Below are positions 1-7,200 of a DNA stretch of 23,461 nucleotides, one piece after another; within the stretch, counting starts at the first letter, position 1; each line of letters opens with the position of its first letter. The translations under genes were made by a program, and so were the position numbers. Origin of the DNA: a virus. The notes under the pieces were generated by a model. That model searched no databases and had not been told where the DNA came from. It worked only from the letters and a program-made list of their open reading frames with translations. Location: IMG/VR virus record IMGVR_UViG_3300037882_000889, positions 1 to 23,461 of that record; one strand, written 5' to 3'.

Positions 1-132
1 ACGGCGACGGCTACGGCTACGGCTACGGCTACGGCTACGGCTACGGCTACGGCTACGGCGACGGCGACGGCTACGGCGACGGCTACGGCGACGGCTACGG
101 CTACGGCTACGGCGACGGCGACGGCGACGGCG
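1..132. repeat. ACGGCK hexamer tandem repeat, 22 units
   Basis: The window opens with 22 uninterrupted copies of a six-base unit, ACGGCT or ACGGCG, with no other variation. The only variable base is the sixth. Read from base 3 this base is the first position of a TAC (Tyr) or GAC (Asp) codon alternating with an invariant GGC (Gly). The near-perfect identity of units suggests recent expansion. The array touches the window edge, so its true length is unknown, and such a repeat is a likely cause of the assembly break here. Confidence 0.95.
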
Positions 133-143
133 GTATTTATTAG
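3..143 (+). CDS. C-terminal fragment of a Gly-Tyr/Gly-Asp repeat protein (partial)
   Basis: The frame beginning at base 3 is open from the window edge and reads 21 GY or GD dipeptides followed by GGIY and a TAG stop at 141-143, directly after the repeat array. The other two forward frames (Thr-Ala and Arg-Arg/Leu repeats) are also open through the array, so openness alone does not choose the frame. The GY/GD frame is preferred because its stop lies nearest the array end and because glycine-rich tails alternating with Tyr, Asp or Ser are familiar at the ends of small phage and Bacteroidota proteins. No start codon or folded domain is visible, so function cannot be assigned. Confidence 0.4.
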   Translation, partial: GDGYGYGYGYGYGYGYGYGDGDGYGDGYGDGYGYGYGDGDGDGGIY

Positions 144-154
144 AGTTTAAAATT

Positions 155-189
155 GCTGGATTGCTGGCCATTTAAACCAGCAGTCCAGC
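155..189. repeat. 13-bp inverted repeat (hairpin) between repeat gene and next CDS
   Basis: Arms at 155-167 (GCTGGATTGCTGG) and 177-189 (CCAGCAGTCCAGC) pair over 13 positions with a single G-U wobble. The loop is nine bases (CCATTTAAA). No T-run follows on the + strand, so it is not a standard rho-independent terminator in that direction. It lies just after the stop of the GY/GD fragment and 17 bases before the next start codon. It could be a transcript-end structure, an attenuator in the leader, or an operator for a dimeric regulator; the sequence does not decide. Confidence 0.6.
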
Positions 190-205
190 ATCCAAACCCA
201 TCAAA

Positions 206-859
206 ATGAAGGACACCATTTATTCCATACTCGCCGCCTTAAACGACGGCACTACATCCGTTCAGCACCCAAAGTTCAGTACTGTGGGCGGCTGCATAGA
301 CGCCATTGTGCCGGTGCCCGGCTCCGATGACATCGCCTTTCAAATAACCTTTGAGAGGTGCGAGATACTCGCACAGCTTTACCGTGATGCCCTCATAAAA
401 AGCTATGACGCCAACACCCGACAGGTGCTGATGGCCAGCGATGACGAACCCGCTGCTAAACTGCTGTACGAGGCTTATGGCGACCTAACAGACAGCTACA
501 AAGCCCAATTCCATGATGACCTACTGAAAGCGGCGATAACCGCAGCATTGGTCATCTTGGATGCTGAAGAAGATGCTGAGGAGCTATTCAATCGCTTTTT
601 CTTTGACTACACTTACATGGAAAAGATGGCCCTGCTTTGGCGGCTCAGTCAGCAGGCAACTAGCAATGACTATCACGTGAGCCAATCAGTTCAGCACATG
701 CTGAACTACATGGACGGCTATACGCCCACCATGCCGATGACACTGGACATGCGGTACCGCTTGTTTGGTGTATGGCTTAAAAACAAACACGGCAGCCTGT
801 TCAGTCTGTGCCGCCTGGTATCTGATAACCCAGCCACTTACACCTCCACGGTGGCATAA
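206..859 (+). CDS. hypothetical protein, 217 aa
   Basis: A complete reading frame starting at an ATG behind an A-rich leader (CATCAAAATG) with no Shine-Dalgarno sequence. The protein is soluble, acidic and mostly helical in character, with an aspartate/glutamate-rich stretch near residues 119-126 and aromatic-rich segments around 130-135. I see no signal peptide, membrane segment or motif that I recognise. It is the first complete gene of the early block and sits upstream of the replication-initiator-like gene, so a role in early phage functions is possible but is only a guess from position. Confidence 0.6.
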   Translation: MKDTIYSILAALNDGTTSVQHPKFSTVGGCIDAIVPVPGSDDIAFQITFERCEILAQLYRDALIKSYDANTRQVLMASDDEPAAKLLYEAYGDLTDSYKAQFHDDLLKAAITAALVILDAEEDAEELFNRFFFDYTYMEKMALLWRLSQQATSNDYHVSQSVQHMLNYMDGYTPTMPMTLDMRYRLFGVWLKNKHGSLFSLCRLVSDNPATYTSTVA

Positions 860-873
860 AACGACCCAGCATC

Positions 874-984
874 ATGGTTGACATCATCAAAATCGGATTT
901 CCCATTGCCATTTTTATCACCTGTTCGGTGATGGCATTGCACAGCATATACCTTCATCAAAAAAGTCATCAAGAATCAGAATGA
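874..984 (+). CDS. 36-aa predicted single-pass membrane microprotein
   Basis: A short frame starting at ATG 874, 14 bases after the preceding stop, and ending in TGA at 982-984. That stop overlaps the ATG of the next gene (ATGA at 981-984), the junction style used throughout this window. The sequence begins MVDIIKIG and has one hydrophobic segment at about residues 8-26 (GFPIAIFITCSVMALHSIY) followed by a short polar His/Gln/Glu tail. It fills what would otherwise be a gap between two genes. Function is unknown; single-span phage microproteins of this kind can act in lysis, exclusion or host-membrane binding, but nothing here shows which. Confidence 0.5.
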   Translation: MVDIIKIGFPIAIFITCSVMALHSIYLHQKSHQESE

Positions 985-2051
985 CCACGAGCTTACTTAC
1001 TGACACTTGCCGAGGCCAGCAATGGCCCGGCGTGTTGGTGGGGCTAAAAAACTATCAATCCCACGCACAGATGAGCGGTTTCATAACCCTTTCCAGAAAG
1101 TTTTTTAAGCACAGCTTTTGGGCTGAGAGGCGGGAGTTCAGCCTTGCAGAGGCTTGGCTGGACTTGCTACAGGCTGCACAGTGGCAGCCCTGCAAGCAGT
1201 TGGTGAAGGGCAAGCTATTGGAGGTGGGCCGTGGGGAGCTATTGGCAAGCCATCGCTACCTACAGGAAAGGTGGGGATGGAGGTCGCTCACCAAAGTGCA
1301 GTCGTTTATCAAGATGCTTTGCGATGAGGGAATGATAAGGTCGGAGTTTGAAGGCGTTACAAGTCGGATAAGTATCTGTAAATATGACAGTTACAACGTT
1401 TTGGAAGTCGGAGAAAAGTCAGACAAAGGTCAGTTGGAAGTCGGAGAAAAGTCGGAGAAAAGTCAGTTGGAAGTCAAAGACAATAATAATAACAAGATAA
1501 ACAAGATAAACAAGATAAACAAAGAAACAACCCCTATGCCGCAAGCGGGGGGGTTCGATTTTGAAAAATTGGCAAGGAAGGTTGGCCGCACGTGCGCCAA
1601 GTTGATGACCGACGGCGAAGTGGGCACTAAGCTGCCCGCCGAAAAAAAACCGCTGCTTTTGAAGTGGCTGGGCTACCGCCACGAAAAGGGCAGCGCCATC
1701 ACCACCACGGTGGAGCTGGCAGAGGTGCTGGGCACTTGGCTCGAAAAGGACAGCGCCATACTTGATGCAGCTATCTCAAAAAGCATCGGCGCCGGATGGA
1801 AAGTGCTGGTTTTCGATGCGCCAAAGCCCACCGACAAAAAACCTGTTTTTCCGAACTACTGGAAACCTGGCATCGAGGTGGAGCTGAACCTCACACCCGA
1901 ACAAACCAACGAATACTACCGCCACCTCATCGGGCTACGGTGGTACAAAACGACGGAGGCTGGCAAGCCCTACTGGAACAGGCCCGCTAGTCAAGAGCCT
2001 AGGACCGGAGAAAGTTATTTTTCAACGATTGCAAAAACCTCTTCGATATGA
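981..2051 (+). CDS. phage replication initiator-like (replisome organizer) protein
   Basis: The protein has an N-terminal region of winged-helix character (about residues 31-135, beginning MSGFITLSRKFF and including GRGELLASHRYLQERWGW), like the DNA-binding domains of phage replication proteins that bind the origin and recruit the helicase. A low-complexity linker follows at about 141-182 (two 11-residue LEVGEKS repeats, then poly-Asn and NKI repeats), and a second domain to about residue 350. The start at 981 overlaps the previous stop; Met31 at 1071 is a credible alternative because family resemblance starts there. The end overlaps the next gene by ATGA at 2048-2051. Assignment rests on domain pattern and position in the early region; a generic transcription regulator is the main alternative. 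Confidence 0.55.
   Translation: MTTSLLTDTCRGQQWPGVLVGLKNYQSHAQMSGFITLSRKFFKHSFWAERREFSLAEAWLDLLQAAQWQPCKQLVKGKLLEVGRGELLASHRYLQERWGWRSLTKVQSFIKMLCDEGMIRSEFEGVTSRISICKYDSYNVLEVGEKSDKGQLEVGEKSEKSQLEVKDNNNNKINKINKINKETTPMPQAGGFDFEKLARKVGRTCAKLMTDGEVGTKLPAEKKPLLLKWLGYRHEKGSAITTTVELAEVLGTWLEKDSAILDAAISKSIGAGWKVLVFDAPKPTDKKPVFPNYWKPGIEVELNLTPEQTNEYYRHLIGLRWYKTTEAGKPYWNRPASQEPRTGESYFSTIAKTSSI
1401..1517. repeat. in-frame tandem repeats coding the initiator linker
   Basis: Two 33-base units (1401-1433 and 1434-1466) differ at only a few bases and are followed by a partial third copy (TTGGAAGTC, 1467-1475). They encode LEVGEKSDKGQ and LEVGEKSEKSQ. Further on, AACAAGATA is repeated exactly three times (1491-1517), encoding NKI three times. 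All unit lengths are multiples of three, so gain or loss of a unit changes linker length without breaking the frame. Confidence 0.9.
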
Positions 2052-2320
2052 CAGAATTGCTACAAATCAGGCACAATACCACGTTTGTCATTGATGATAA
2101 TGGCGAAAAAATAAGCCCTCAGTATGAACTTGTTTTTTTGGCTGCCCAAAAAGAATATGGCCTCAATATTTCGCCTAGTGGACAGCCCATGCTTAGCGAG
2201 TCATTCAAGATGCTGGAATTTAGGGGCGTAGCGTCTGAAAATAGGCTGGATGAAATGATTGAGACATTACAAACCATAAAGGCGAAGGCCAATAAACTTG
2301 CCCAAAAGATTATTGAATAA
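2048..2320 (+). CDS. hypothetical protein, 90 aa
   Basis: Starts within the stop of the preceding gene (ATGA at 2048-2051), which points to translational coupling. The protein has a likely beta-rich N-terminal half (MTELLQIRHNTTFVID) and a helical C-terminus rich in Lys/Ala (about residues 66-90), suggesting a short coiled coil or helical hairpin. Base composition is more A/T-rich than neighbouring genes. I do not recognise the family. Its place between the initiator-like gene and a string of small genes suggests an accessory early protein. Confidence 0.6.
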   Translation: MTELLQIRHNTTFVIDDNGEKISPQYELVFLAAQKEYGLNISPSGQPMLSESFKMLEFRGVASENRLDEMIETLQTIKAKANKLAQKIIE

Positions 2321-2330
2321 AACAAGAAAC

Positions 2331-2540
2331 ATGCAAGCACTGAACCACAACATAGGAACCGAAATATGCCACTCATGCAGCGGCACTGGCAAGGTCGCAG
2401 GAAAGACCTGCCAGGATTGCGGCGGCACTGGCCTTCAATACATCTACAAGACCCATGCACAGCGACATCATACAAGCCATCCAGCAGAACACCGAAGCGG
2501 TGAACCGCATGGCGCAAGCCTTTCAGCAGGTGGTGAATGA
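2331..2540 (+). CDS. small CxxCxGxG zinc-binding protein, 69 aa
   Basis: The first part contains two CxxCxGxG units (CHSCSGTG and CQDCGGTG at about residues 13-32), the zinc-binding repeat known from the DnaJ cysteine-rich domain. There is no J domain, so this is not a DnaJ chaperone; small phage proteins with one such hairpin are common and mostly uncharacterised. I start it at ATG 2331 instead of the upstream in-frame ATG at 2298, because the latter lies inside the previous gene and the preceding bases (AACAAGAAAC) look like the usual A-rich leader. The last 29 codons overlap the next gene in another frame and look like low-information sequence (His/Ser/Gly-rich). Confidence 0.6.
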   Translation: MQALNHNIGTEICHSCSGTGKVAGKTCQDCGGTGLQYIYKTHAQRHHTSHPAEHRSGEPHGASLSAGGE

Positions 2541-2694
2541 CCTCGACCGCTACCGAAAGGGCTACAAAGAGCAAAAGCAGCGGGCCGAACGCCTGCAAGC
2601 CAGCTACACGACCCTGAAAGGTCACATGACCCGAAAAGAGAAGGAAAACAAGCGGCTGAGAAGCCAGATTAAATCAATCCAGTTTCAATTATGA
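2455..2694 (+). CDS. coiled-coil protein, 79 aa
   Basis: Almost the whole protein is predicted helical with heptad spacing and many Gln, Lys, Glu and Arg residues (for example RKGYKEQKQRAERLQ and RKEKENKRLRSQI), typical of a soluble coiled coil that dimerises. It overlaps the end of the CxxCxGxG gene by 86 bases; Met19 at 2509 is an alternative start that would still leave an overlap. Its stop overlaps the next start by ATGA (2691-2694). No specific function can be read from it. Confidence 0.6.
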   Translation: MHSDIIQAIQQNTEAVNRMAQAFQQVVNDLDRYRKGYKEQKQRAERLQASYTTLKGHMTRKEKENKRLRSQIKSIQFQL

Positions 2695-3359
2695 AAAACA
2701 TGAAACCCATACTTTTTTCCACGCCGATGGTGCAGGCCATTTTGGATGGAAGAAAGACGCAAACCCGTCAGGTAATTAAAAACCAAACTGCACTTAACAT
2801 GCTTGCCCACAACATTAAGCAAGATGCTGTTTGTGATAGCTTTTCGCCATATCAGCTCGACGATGTGCTTTACGTACGGGAAACGTTTGCCCCAGTACCA
2901 AGTGGCCATGTGGACGGCATACAAACAGGCCCATTTATTTACCGTGCAGATAGAAATGATGATGGTGTTACAAAATGGTCAGCGGATTGGAAACCATCTG
3001 TCCACATGCCCAAAGCTGCAGCCCGCAGCTTCCTACGCATCACCGCCGTGAAAGTTGAGCGCCTCCAAGACATCACCGAAGCCGATGCCATCGCTGAGGG
3101 CGTGGAAAACATGCTACAGCACTTAGAATGTGGCGTTCCGATGTACTACAAATACGACGTCACCAAAAAGGAAGCAATGGAATTAGGAGGTCATTGGGCG
3201 CACGTTGCAAATGACGCTGTTCATTCTTTTGAATCCTTATGGAACAAAATCAACGGCCCCGAAAGCTGGGACGCCAACCCCTACGTTTTCGCCTACACCT
3301 TCGAGCGCTGCGAGCGCCCACAATCCGAAATCGTAAATCCGAAATCCGCAATCCTATGA
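2691..3359 (+). CDS. ASCH/PUA-like domain phage protein
   Basis: The N-terminus MKPILFSTPMVQAIL followed by DGRKTQTRQVIK matches a widespread phage family whose G-x-K-x-x-T-R signature places it near the ASCH/PUA-like fold, a small beta-barrel that binds RNA or modified nucleotides. Further family landmarks are DVLYVRETFAP, KPSVHMPKAAARSFLRI, VERLQDITEADAIAEGV and FESLWNKIN, ending YVFAYTFERC. Some annotations call relatives 'morphogenetic protein' without clear support. The start at 2691 overlaps the previous stop; Met4 at 2700 is an alternative. The last 13 or so residues (from PQSEIVNPKS) come from a dispersed AAATC-type repeat that has been added to the gene end and overlaps the region before the next start. 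Confidence 0.6.
   Translation: MKNMKPILFSTPMVQAILDGRKTQTRQVIKNQTALNMLAHNIKQDAVCDSFSPYQLDDVLYVRETFAPVPSGHVDGIQTGPFIYRADRNDDGVTKWSADWKPSVHMPKAAARSFLRITAVKVERLQDITEADAIAEGVENMLQHLECGVPMYYKYDVTKKEAMELGGHWAHVANDAVHSFESLWNKINGPESWDANPYVFAYTFERCERPQSEIVNPKSAIL
3321..3354. repeat. dispersed AAATC-type repeat, copy 1
   Basis: Runs of the form AAATCGTAAATCCGAAATC lie at the 3' end of the ASCH-like gene and end one base before the VRR-NUC start codon (3356). A 21-base core (3327-3347) is identical to one in copy 3 (8709-8729). In the upstream gene it encodes the tail SEIVNPKS. Confidence 0.85.
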
Positions 3360-3766
3360 CCACCATAAACGGAATAGACCACCACGGCAAAGAATCGCCC
3401 TACCCCTTCACAGAGGACAGCCTGCAAACCGCTTGTGCGACCTATTTGAGGGCACAGTACCCAAAGGCCCTGTGGCTTCACTGCCCGAACGGGGGCAGCC
3501 GCAACCGTATCGAGGCGGCAAAGCTGAAAGGGATGGGAGTGCTGCCAGGAGCAAGCGACCTCATGATTTTCGAGCCTCGTAATTTCAAGGGATTGCGGCC
3601 ATGCGGGCTTTTCATCGAACTGAAAACGAAGGGCGGCAAGCTACAGGATAGTCAAGAGAGCTTCATACAAGAAGTGCAGGTACGTGGCTACATGGCCGCC
3701 GTGGTTTGGAGCTTTGATGGCTTCAAGGCGCTGGTGGACGAATACCTGAACATGCCATGTACTTAG
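3356..3766 (+). CDS. VRR-NUC domain nuclease
   Basis: A compact 136-residue protein with the full pattern of the stand-alone VRR-NUC nucleases: an N-terminal helix with Glu (FTEDSLQTACATYL), then WLHCPNGGSRN, GASD with its Asp near residue 68, and FIELKTKGGKLQDSQ carrying the E-x-K pair at about 88-90 and Gln100. These residues form the metal-binding site of the PD-(D/E)xK fold. Phage members are thought to cut branched or flapped DNA during replication or recombination. The start at 3356 overlaps the previous stop (ATGA) and is chosen over an upstream in-frame ATG at 3239, which would run through the preceding gene and repeat copy 1. Confidence 0.88.
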   Translation: MTTINGIDHHGKESPYPFTEDSLQTACATYLRAQYPKALWLHCPNGGSRNRIEAAKLKGMGVLPGASDLMIFEPRNFKGLRPCGLFIELKTKGGKLQDSQESFIQEVQVRGYMAAVVWSFDGFKALVDEYLNMPCT

Positions 3767-4074
3767 CCAAAATCTACAGCAAAGCACATCAGCTCGCATT
3801 CGTGGTGCTGGGGCATTGCAAGGACGCAAACGAGGTCATGCTGGAAATTGACCTCTTCACGCTGGACACTGGCATCAAGTTGCCAGCCAAGATTCAAACG
3901 GAAATAATTTCAAAGCAGCAATGGCAAAACATGGTCCTGCTAAAGTTCAGCCTACACCCTGCCGCCATTTTTCAATCGAAAACGGGCAGCTATGGGGATT
4001 GGTTGATTTTGGACGGGAACGATGAACTGCTGGATAAAATCAAAATCAAAGTTTTCAAAAAAGAGGAAAAATGA
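3757..4074 (+). CDS. hypothetical protein, 105 aa
   Basis: Overlaps the end of the nuclease gene by ten bases and the next start by ATGA (4071-4074). The protein looks like an alternating beta/alpha fold: hydrophobic strands (LAFVVLGH, VMLEIDLFTL, MVLLKFSL, DWLILDG) and a very basic C-terminus (KIKIKVFKKEEK). No catalytic motif is evident and I do not recognise the family. Tight packing between the VRR-NUC and helicase-methyltransferase genes places it in the same transcription and translation unit. Confidence 0.6.
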   Translation: MYLAKIYSKAHQLAFVVLGHCKDANEVMLEIDLFTLDTGIKLPAKIQTEIISKQQWQNMVLLKFSLHPAAIFQSKTGSYGDWLILDGNDELLDKIKIKVFKKEEK

Positions 4075-4412
4075 GCCAGTTGACCTACAGACTTTTTGAC
4101 AAAGAAAAGCCCACGGCAAAGCAAATATGCTACCTGATTTGTGAGAACGAAAACGGTTACCTGTGGCAATCCATTGCTACCTATATCCCACCGCTGCAAG
4201 TTCCAGCAGATGATTTCTGCGACATGGAACTTTGGCACGAATCGGATTTCGACAAAGCCGAAGATGGCAATTGGTTCACGCCGCAAGGCTTTTACGAGGG
4301 CAGCTTATACAACGAAGAAACCCACTGGAAAATAACGGATAAGGTAGTGGCATGGGCACCTGTTTTTAGCAAGGAAGAAAAAACCGCAATCATCAAATCA
4401 CTTCAACAATGA
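4071..4412 (+). CDS. hypothetical protein, 113 aa (weak DUF551-like look)
   Basis: Coupled to both neighbours by ATGA junctions (4071-4074 and 4409-4412). The sequence is rich in Trp, Tyr, Phe and acidic residues, with WFTPQGFYEGSLYNEE followed by THWKITDKVVAWAPVF. The layout of a variable segment followed by a 'W...V.AWAPV' ending recalls the small DUF551-type phage proteins that end in a similar 'THWMPLP' phrase. That likeness is by eye and weak. Function unknown. Confidence 0.55.
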   Translation: MSQLTYRLFDKEKPTAKQICYLICENENGYLWQSIATYIPPLQVPADDFCDMELWHESDFDKAEDGNWFTPQGFYEGSLYNEETHWKITDKVVAWAPVFSKEEKTAIIKSLQQ

Positions 4413-6964
4413 CCGACCTACTCGAAAAATATACCGCCTTCCTAGAATCCAAAGCCGTCGCCGCCTTGCAGTCGGGCTTCGAGGTGAGCGTGGAGGAACT
4501 GAACCCCATCTTGTTCCCGCACCAAAAGGACGTGTGCCGCTGGGCCATCGCTGGCGGGTGCAGGGCCATCTTTGCCAGCTTTGGACTGGGCAAGACGGTG
4601 ATGCAGATACAGGTCATCAAAACCATCCTCGACAGGGTGGACGCTGCCGAAGGCAACGAAGACAGCGCTGGCCTTATCATTTGCCCGCTGGGCGTTAAGG
4701 CGGAATTTGTGCGGGATGCCAAACAGTTTTTTGGCATTGATTTCCACTATGTGCGCACCGATGACGAAGTCAGCAAATACCCATTCCACCGCTATTTCAT
4801 CACCAACTATGAGCGGGTGCGGGACGGCCAGCCTGACCCCAACCTCTTCACCGCTGTGAGCCTTGACGAAGCCAGCATCCTTCGCTCTTTTGGCTCAAAG
4901 ACCTACCAAGAGTTTTTGCCATTGTTCCATGACGTGCCGTACCGTTTCGTATGTACGGCAACGCCAGCGCCAAACCGTTTTAAGGAGCTGATTCATTATG
5001 CGGGCTTTTTGGGGATTATGGACACGGGGCAAGCCCTTACCAGGTTCTTTAAGCGAAACAGCCAAAAGGCGGGCGAGCTGACCATCCACCCGCACAAGGA
5101 GCGGGAGTTCTGGCTATGGGTAAGCACCTGGGCCACCTTCCTGACCAAGCCATCCGATTTGGGCTACTCCGATGAGGGCTATGACCTGCCGCCGCTGAAC
5201 TTGATAGAGCACCGCCTACCCGTTGACCATACCAGCGCCGGGGTGGACAGTTGGGGCACGGTGCGGATGTTCCGGGAAGCATCGGGCAGCATTCAGTATG
5301 CCGCACGGGAAAAACGGGACAGCCTCGACAGCCGCATCCAGCGGATGCTGGAAATCATCGCCACCGACCCTGATGGCCACTGGCTTATCTGGCACGACCT
5401 CGAAGACGAACGCCGTGCCATCGAGCAGGCCCTGCCCGGTGCGGTGACGGCCTACGGTTCGCAAGACCTTGACGAACGGGAGAGCGCCATCGCAGCGTTT
5501 TCCGAAGGTCGCATCAACATACTGGCCACCAAGCCTGTGATAGCGGGCAGTGGCTGCAATTTTCAGCGGCACTGCCACCGGGCCATCTACCTTGGAGTGG
5601 GCTACAAATTCAACGACTTCATCCAGTCCGTACACCGCATCCAGCGCTTTCTGCAAAGCAAGCCCGTGGACATCCACCTGATTTTCACGGAGAGCGAAGA
5701 CAACGTCTATGCTACCCTTATGCAGAAATGGGCACAGCACAAAGTGTTGGTGCAGAACATGACGGACATCATCAAAACCTACGGATTGACCGACAACATG
5801 AAACAGGAAATGAAACGCAGCCTTGGCCTACAGCGCCAAGTCATCACCGGAAAGCATTTCACGGCGGCGAACAACGACAACGTGCTCGAAACCGCCGACA
5901 TGCCCGATAACAGCGTGGGCCTCATCGTCACCAGCTGGCCGTTCGGGAACCATTACGAGTACAGCGCATCGTTCAACGATTTCGGGCACAACGAAGACGA
6001 TGACCGCTTTTTCGAGCAAATGGACTACTTAACCCCGAACGAGCTGCGCATCCTCAAACCCGGCCGCATGTACTGCCTGCATGTGAAGGATAGGCTGCTG
6101 TATGGCAGCGTGACCGGGCTGGGCATGTACAGCGTCAATCCGTTCAGCGATAAATGCGTGGCGCACATGATCAGGCACGGCTTTATTTACGAGGGCCGCA
6201 TCACCATCGACACCGACGTGGTAAGGGAGAACGCACAGACCTACCGACTGGGCTACACCGAGCAGTGCAAGGACGGCTCGAAGATGGGCGTAGGTTCGCC
6301 CGAATACATCCTGCTGTTCCGCAAGCTGCCCACCGAACTTACCAACGCCTATGCCGATGAGCCTGTGGTGAAAGAGAAAAGCGATTACAGCCGTTGCCGT
6401 TGGCAATTGGATGCCAGCAGCATCTGGCGCTCGAATGGCAACAGCTTTTTGACCCCTGAAAAGGTGCAGAGCTTGGAGCCTGCCGCCCTAAAGTCCATCT
6501 GGAAGAAATTCGCTGAAAACAGCATCTATGACTATGAACAGCACGTGCAGGTATTGGAGGCACGGGAAGAGAAGGGGCTAGTGCCCAGCGGCTTCATGCT
6601 GCTGCAACCGCATTGCCAAAGCAAAGACTGGATTTGGGAAGACGTGGCTAGGATGCGGACGTTGAACACGGTGCAGGTGAGCGCAAAGAAGGAGATGCAC
6701 ATTTGCCCGCTCCAGTTCGACGTGGTGGAACGGCTCATCCGCCGCTTTTCGAACGATGGCGATTTGGTATATGACCCGTTCGGCGGCTTGATGACCGTGC
6801 CCTATTGCGCCGTGAAGCTGGGCAGGCGGGGATATGGCTGCGAACTTAACCCCGAATACTGGGCGGATGGTGTTTACCACTTGCGGGCGCTAGAGAGCAA
6901 GATGGATGTGCCTACGCTGTTCGATTTGGTGGAGGCGGAGCTGGAAATGGTTGATTCACTTTAA
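4409..6964 (+). CDS. SF2 helicase - DNA methyltransferase fusion, 851 aa
   Basis: The first half is a superfamily-2 (SNF2/DEAD-like) helicase: Walker A ASFGLGKT at residues 56-63, motif II DEAS at 153-156, motif III TATP at 183-186, and motif VI HRIQRFLQ at 409-416. The second half (from about 480) is an N4/N6-type DNA methyltransferase of the beta order: motif IV TSWPFG at 508-513, then ILKPGR, then a long variable recognition region, HICPLQFDVVERLI (motif X-like, 764-777), and the SAM-binding motif I DPFGG at 789-793 followed by GYGCELNPEYW. Beta-class means motif IV comes before motif I. The catalytic motif is TSxPF, not the textbook (D/N/S)PP(Y/F). No nuclease domain is visible. Likely role: modifying phage DNA, perhaps to evade host restriction, or remodelling it. 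Fusions of this kind are known in phages. Coupled to the gene before by ATGA. Confidence 0.85.
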   Translation: MTDLLEKYTAFLESKAVAALQSGFEVSVEELNPILFPHQKDVCRWAIAGGCRAIFASFGLGKTVMQIQVIKTILDRVDAAEGNEDSAGLIICPLGVKAEFVRDAKQFFGIDFHYVRTDDEVSKYPFHRYFITNYERVRDGQPDPNLFTAVSLDEASILRSFGSKTYQEFLPLFHDVPYRFVCTATPAPNRFKELIHYAGFLGIMDTGQALTRFFKRNSQKAGELTIHPHKEREFWLWVSTWATFLTKPSDLGYSDEGYDLPPLNLIEHRLPVDHTSAGVDSWGTVRMFREASGSIQYAAREKRDSLDSRIQRMLEIIATDPDGHWLIWHDLEDERRAIEQALPGAVTAYGSQDLDERESAIAAFSEGRINILATKPVIAGSGCNFQRHCHRAIYLGVGYKFNDFIQSVHRIQRFLQSKPVDIHLIFTESEDNVYATLMQKWAQHKVLVQNMTDIIKTYGLTDNMKQEMKRSLGLQRQVITGKHFTAANNDNVLETADMPDNSVGLIVTSWPFGNHYEYSASFNDFGHNEDDDRFFEQMDYLTPNELRILKPGRMYCLHVKDRLLYGSVTGLGMYSVNPFSDKCVAHMIRHGFIYEGRITIDTDVVRENAQTYRLGYTEQCKDGSKMGVGSPEYILLFRKLPTELTNAYADEPVVKEKSDYSRCRWQLDASSIWRSNGNSFLTPEKVQSLEPAALKSIWKKFAENSIYDYEQHVQVLEAREEKGLVPSGFMLLQPHCQSKDWIWEDVARMRTLNTVQVSAKKEMHICPLQFDVVERLIRRFSNDGDLVYDPFGGLMTVPYCAVKLGRRGYGCELNPEYWADGVYHLRALESKMDVPTLFDLVEAELEMVDSL

Positions 6965-6975
6965 AATGAAATGAC

Positions 6976-7200
6976 ATGAAACTAACCGCACATCCATCCG
7001 GCAGCCGCTTCGCAAAGCGCATCAAAGTGAACATCGAAGGCTCGAATGTGGCCACCGTGACCTGTGACGGCACGGTGCAGTTTTCCGAGCATTACGAGTT
7101 TAGCGCTACGCAATTGGAAGCCATTTTAGCCATTGCAAAGTACTTCAACCTGTTTTACAACAATATACCACAAGCAGCAGCCGATGAAAACCAACAATAA
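6976..7200 (+). CDS. hypothetical protein, 74 aa
   Basis: Begins 11 bases after the methyltransferase stop in an A-rich spacer. The N-terminal half looks beta-stranded (RIKVNIEGSNVATVTCDGTVQFS) and the C-terminal half has one amphipathic helix (ATQLEAILAIAKYFNLF). No family recognised. Its last 17 bases overlap the start of a membrane microprotein gene in another frame. Confidence 0.6.
   Translation: MKLTAHPSGSRFAKRIKVNIEGSNVATVTCDGTVQFSEHYEFSATQLEAILAIAKYFNLFYNNIPQAAADENQQ

Noticed and set aside
1-132. A CRISPR array or diversity-generating repeat
   Set aside because: Units are six bases with no spacers, and there is no reverse transcriptase or template/variable repeat pair in the window.
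2331-2540. A DnaJ chaperone
   Set aside because: Only two CxxCxGxG units and no J domain or HPD motif; it is a small zinc protein of unknown role.
4016-4074. A fourth copy of the AAATC repeat (AAAATCAAAATCAAAG)
   Set aside because: It lacks the ATCGTAAATCC core and reads as ordinary Lys-Ile codons of the gene at 3757.
5216-5740. Long open frames on the minus strand (for example opposite the helicase-methylase, terL, portal and tape-measure genes)
   Set aside because: They lie fully opposite strongly recognised + strand genes, have no recognisable domains and are expected in GC-rich coding sequence.
4409-6964. A restriction-modification enzyme
   Set aside because: No nuclease motif (PD-(D/E)xK, HNH or PLD) is visible within the fusion; the nearby VRR-NUC and HNH proteins are separate and are common phage replication/packaging nucleases.
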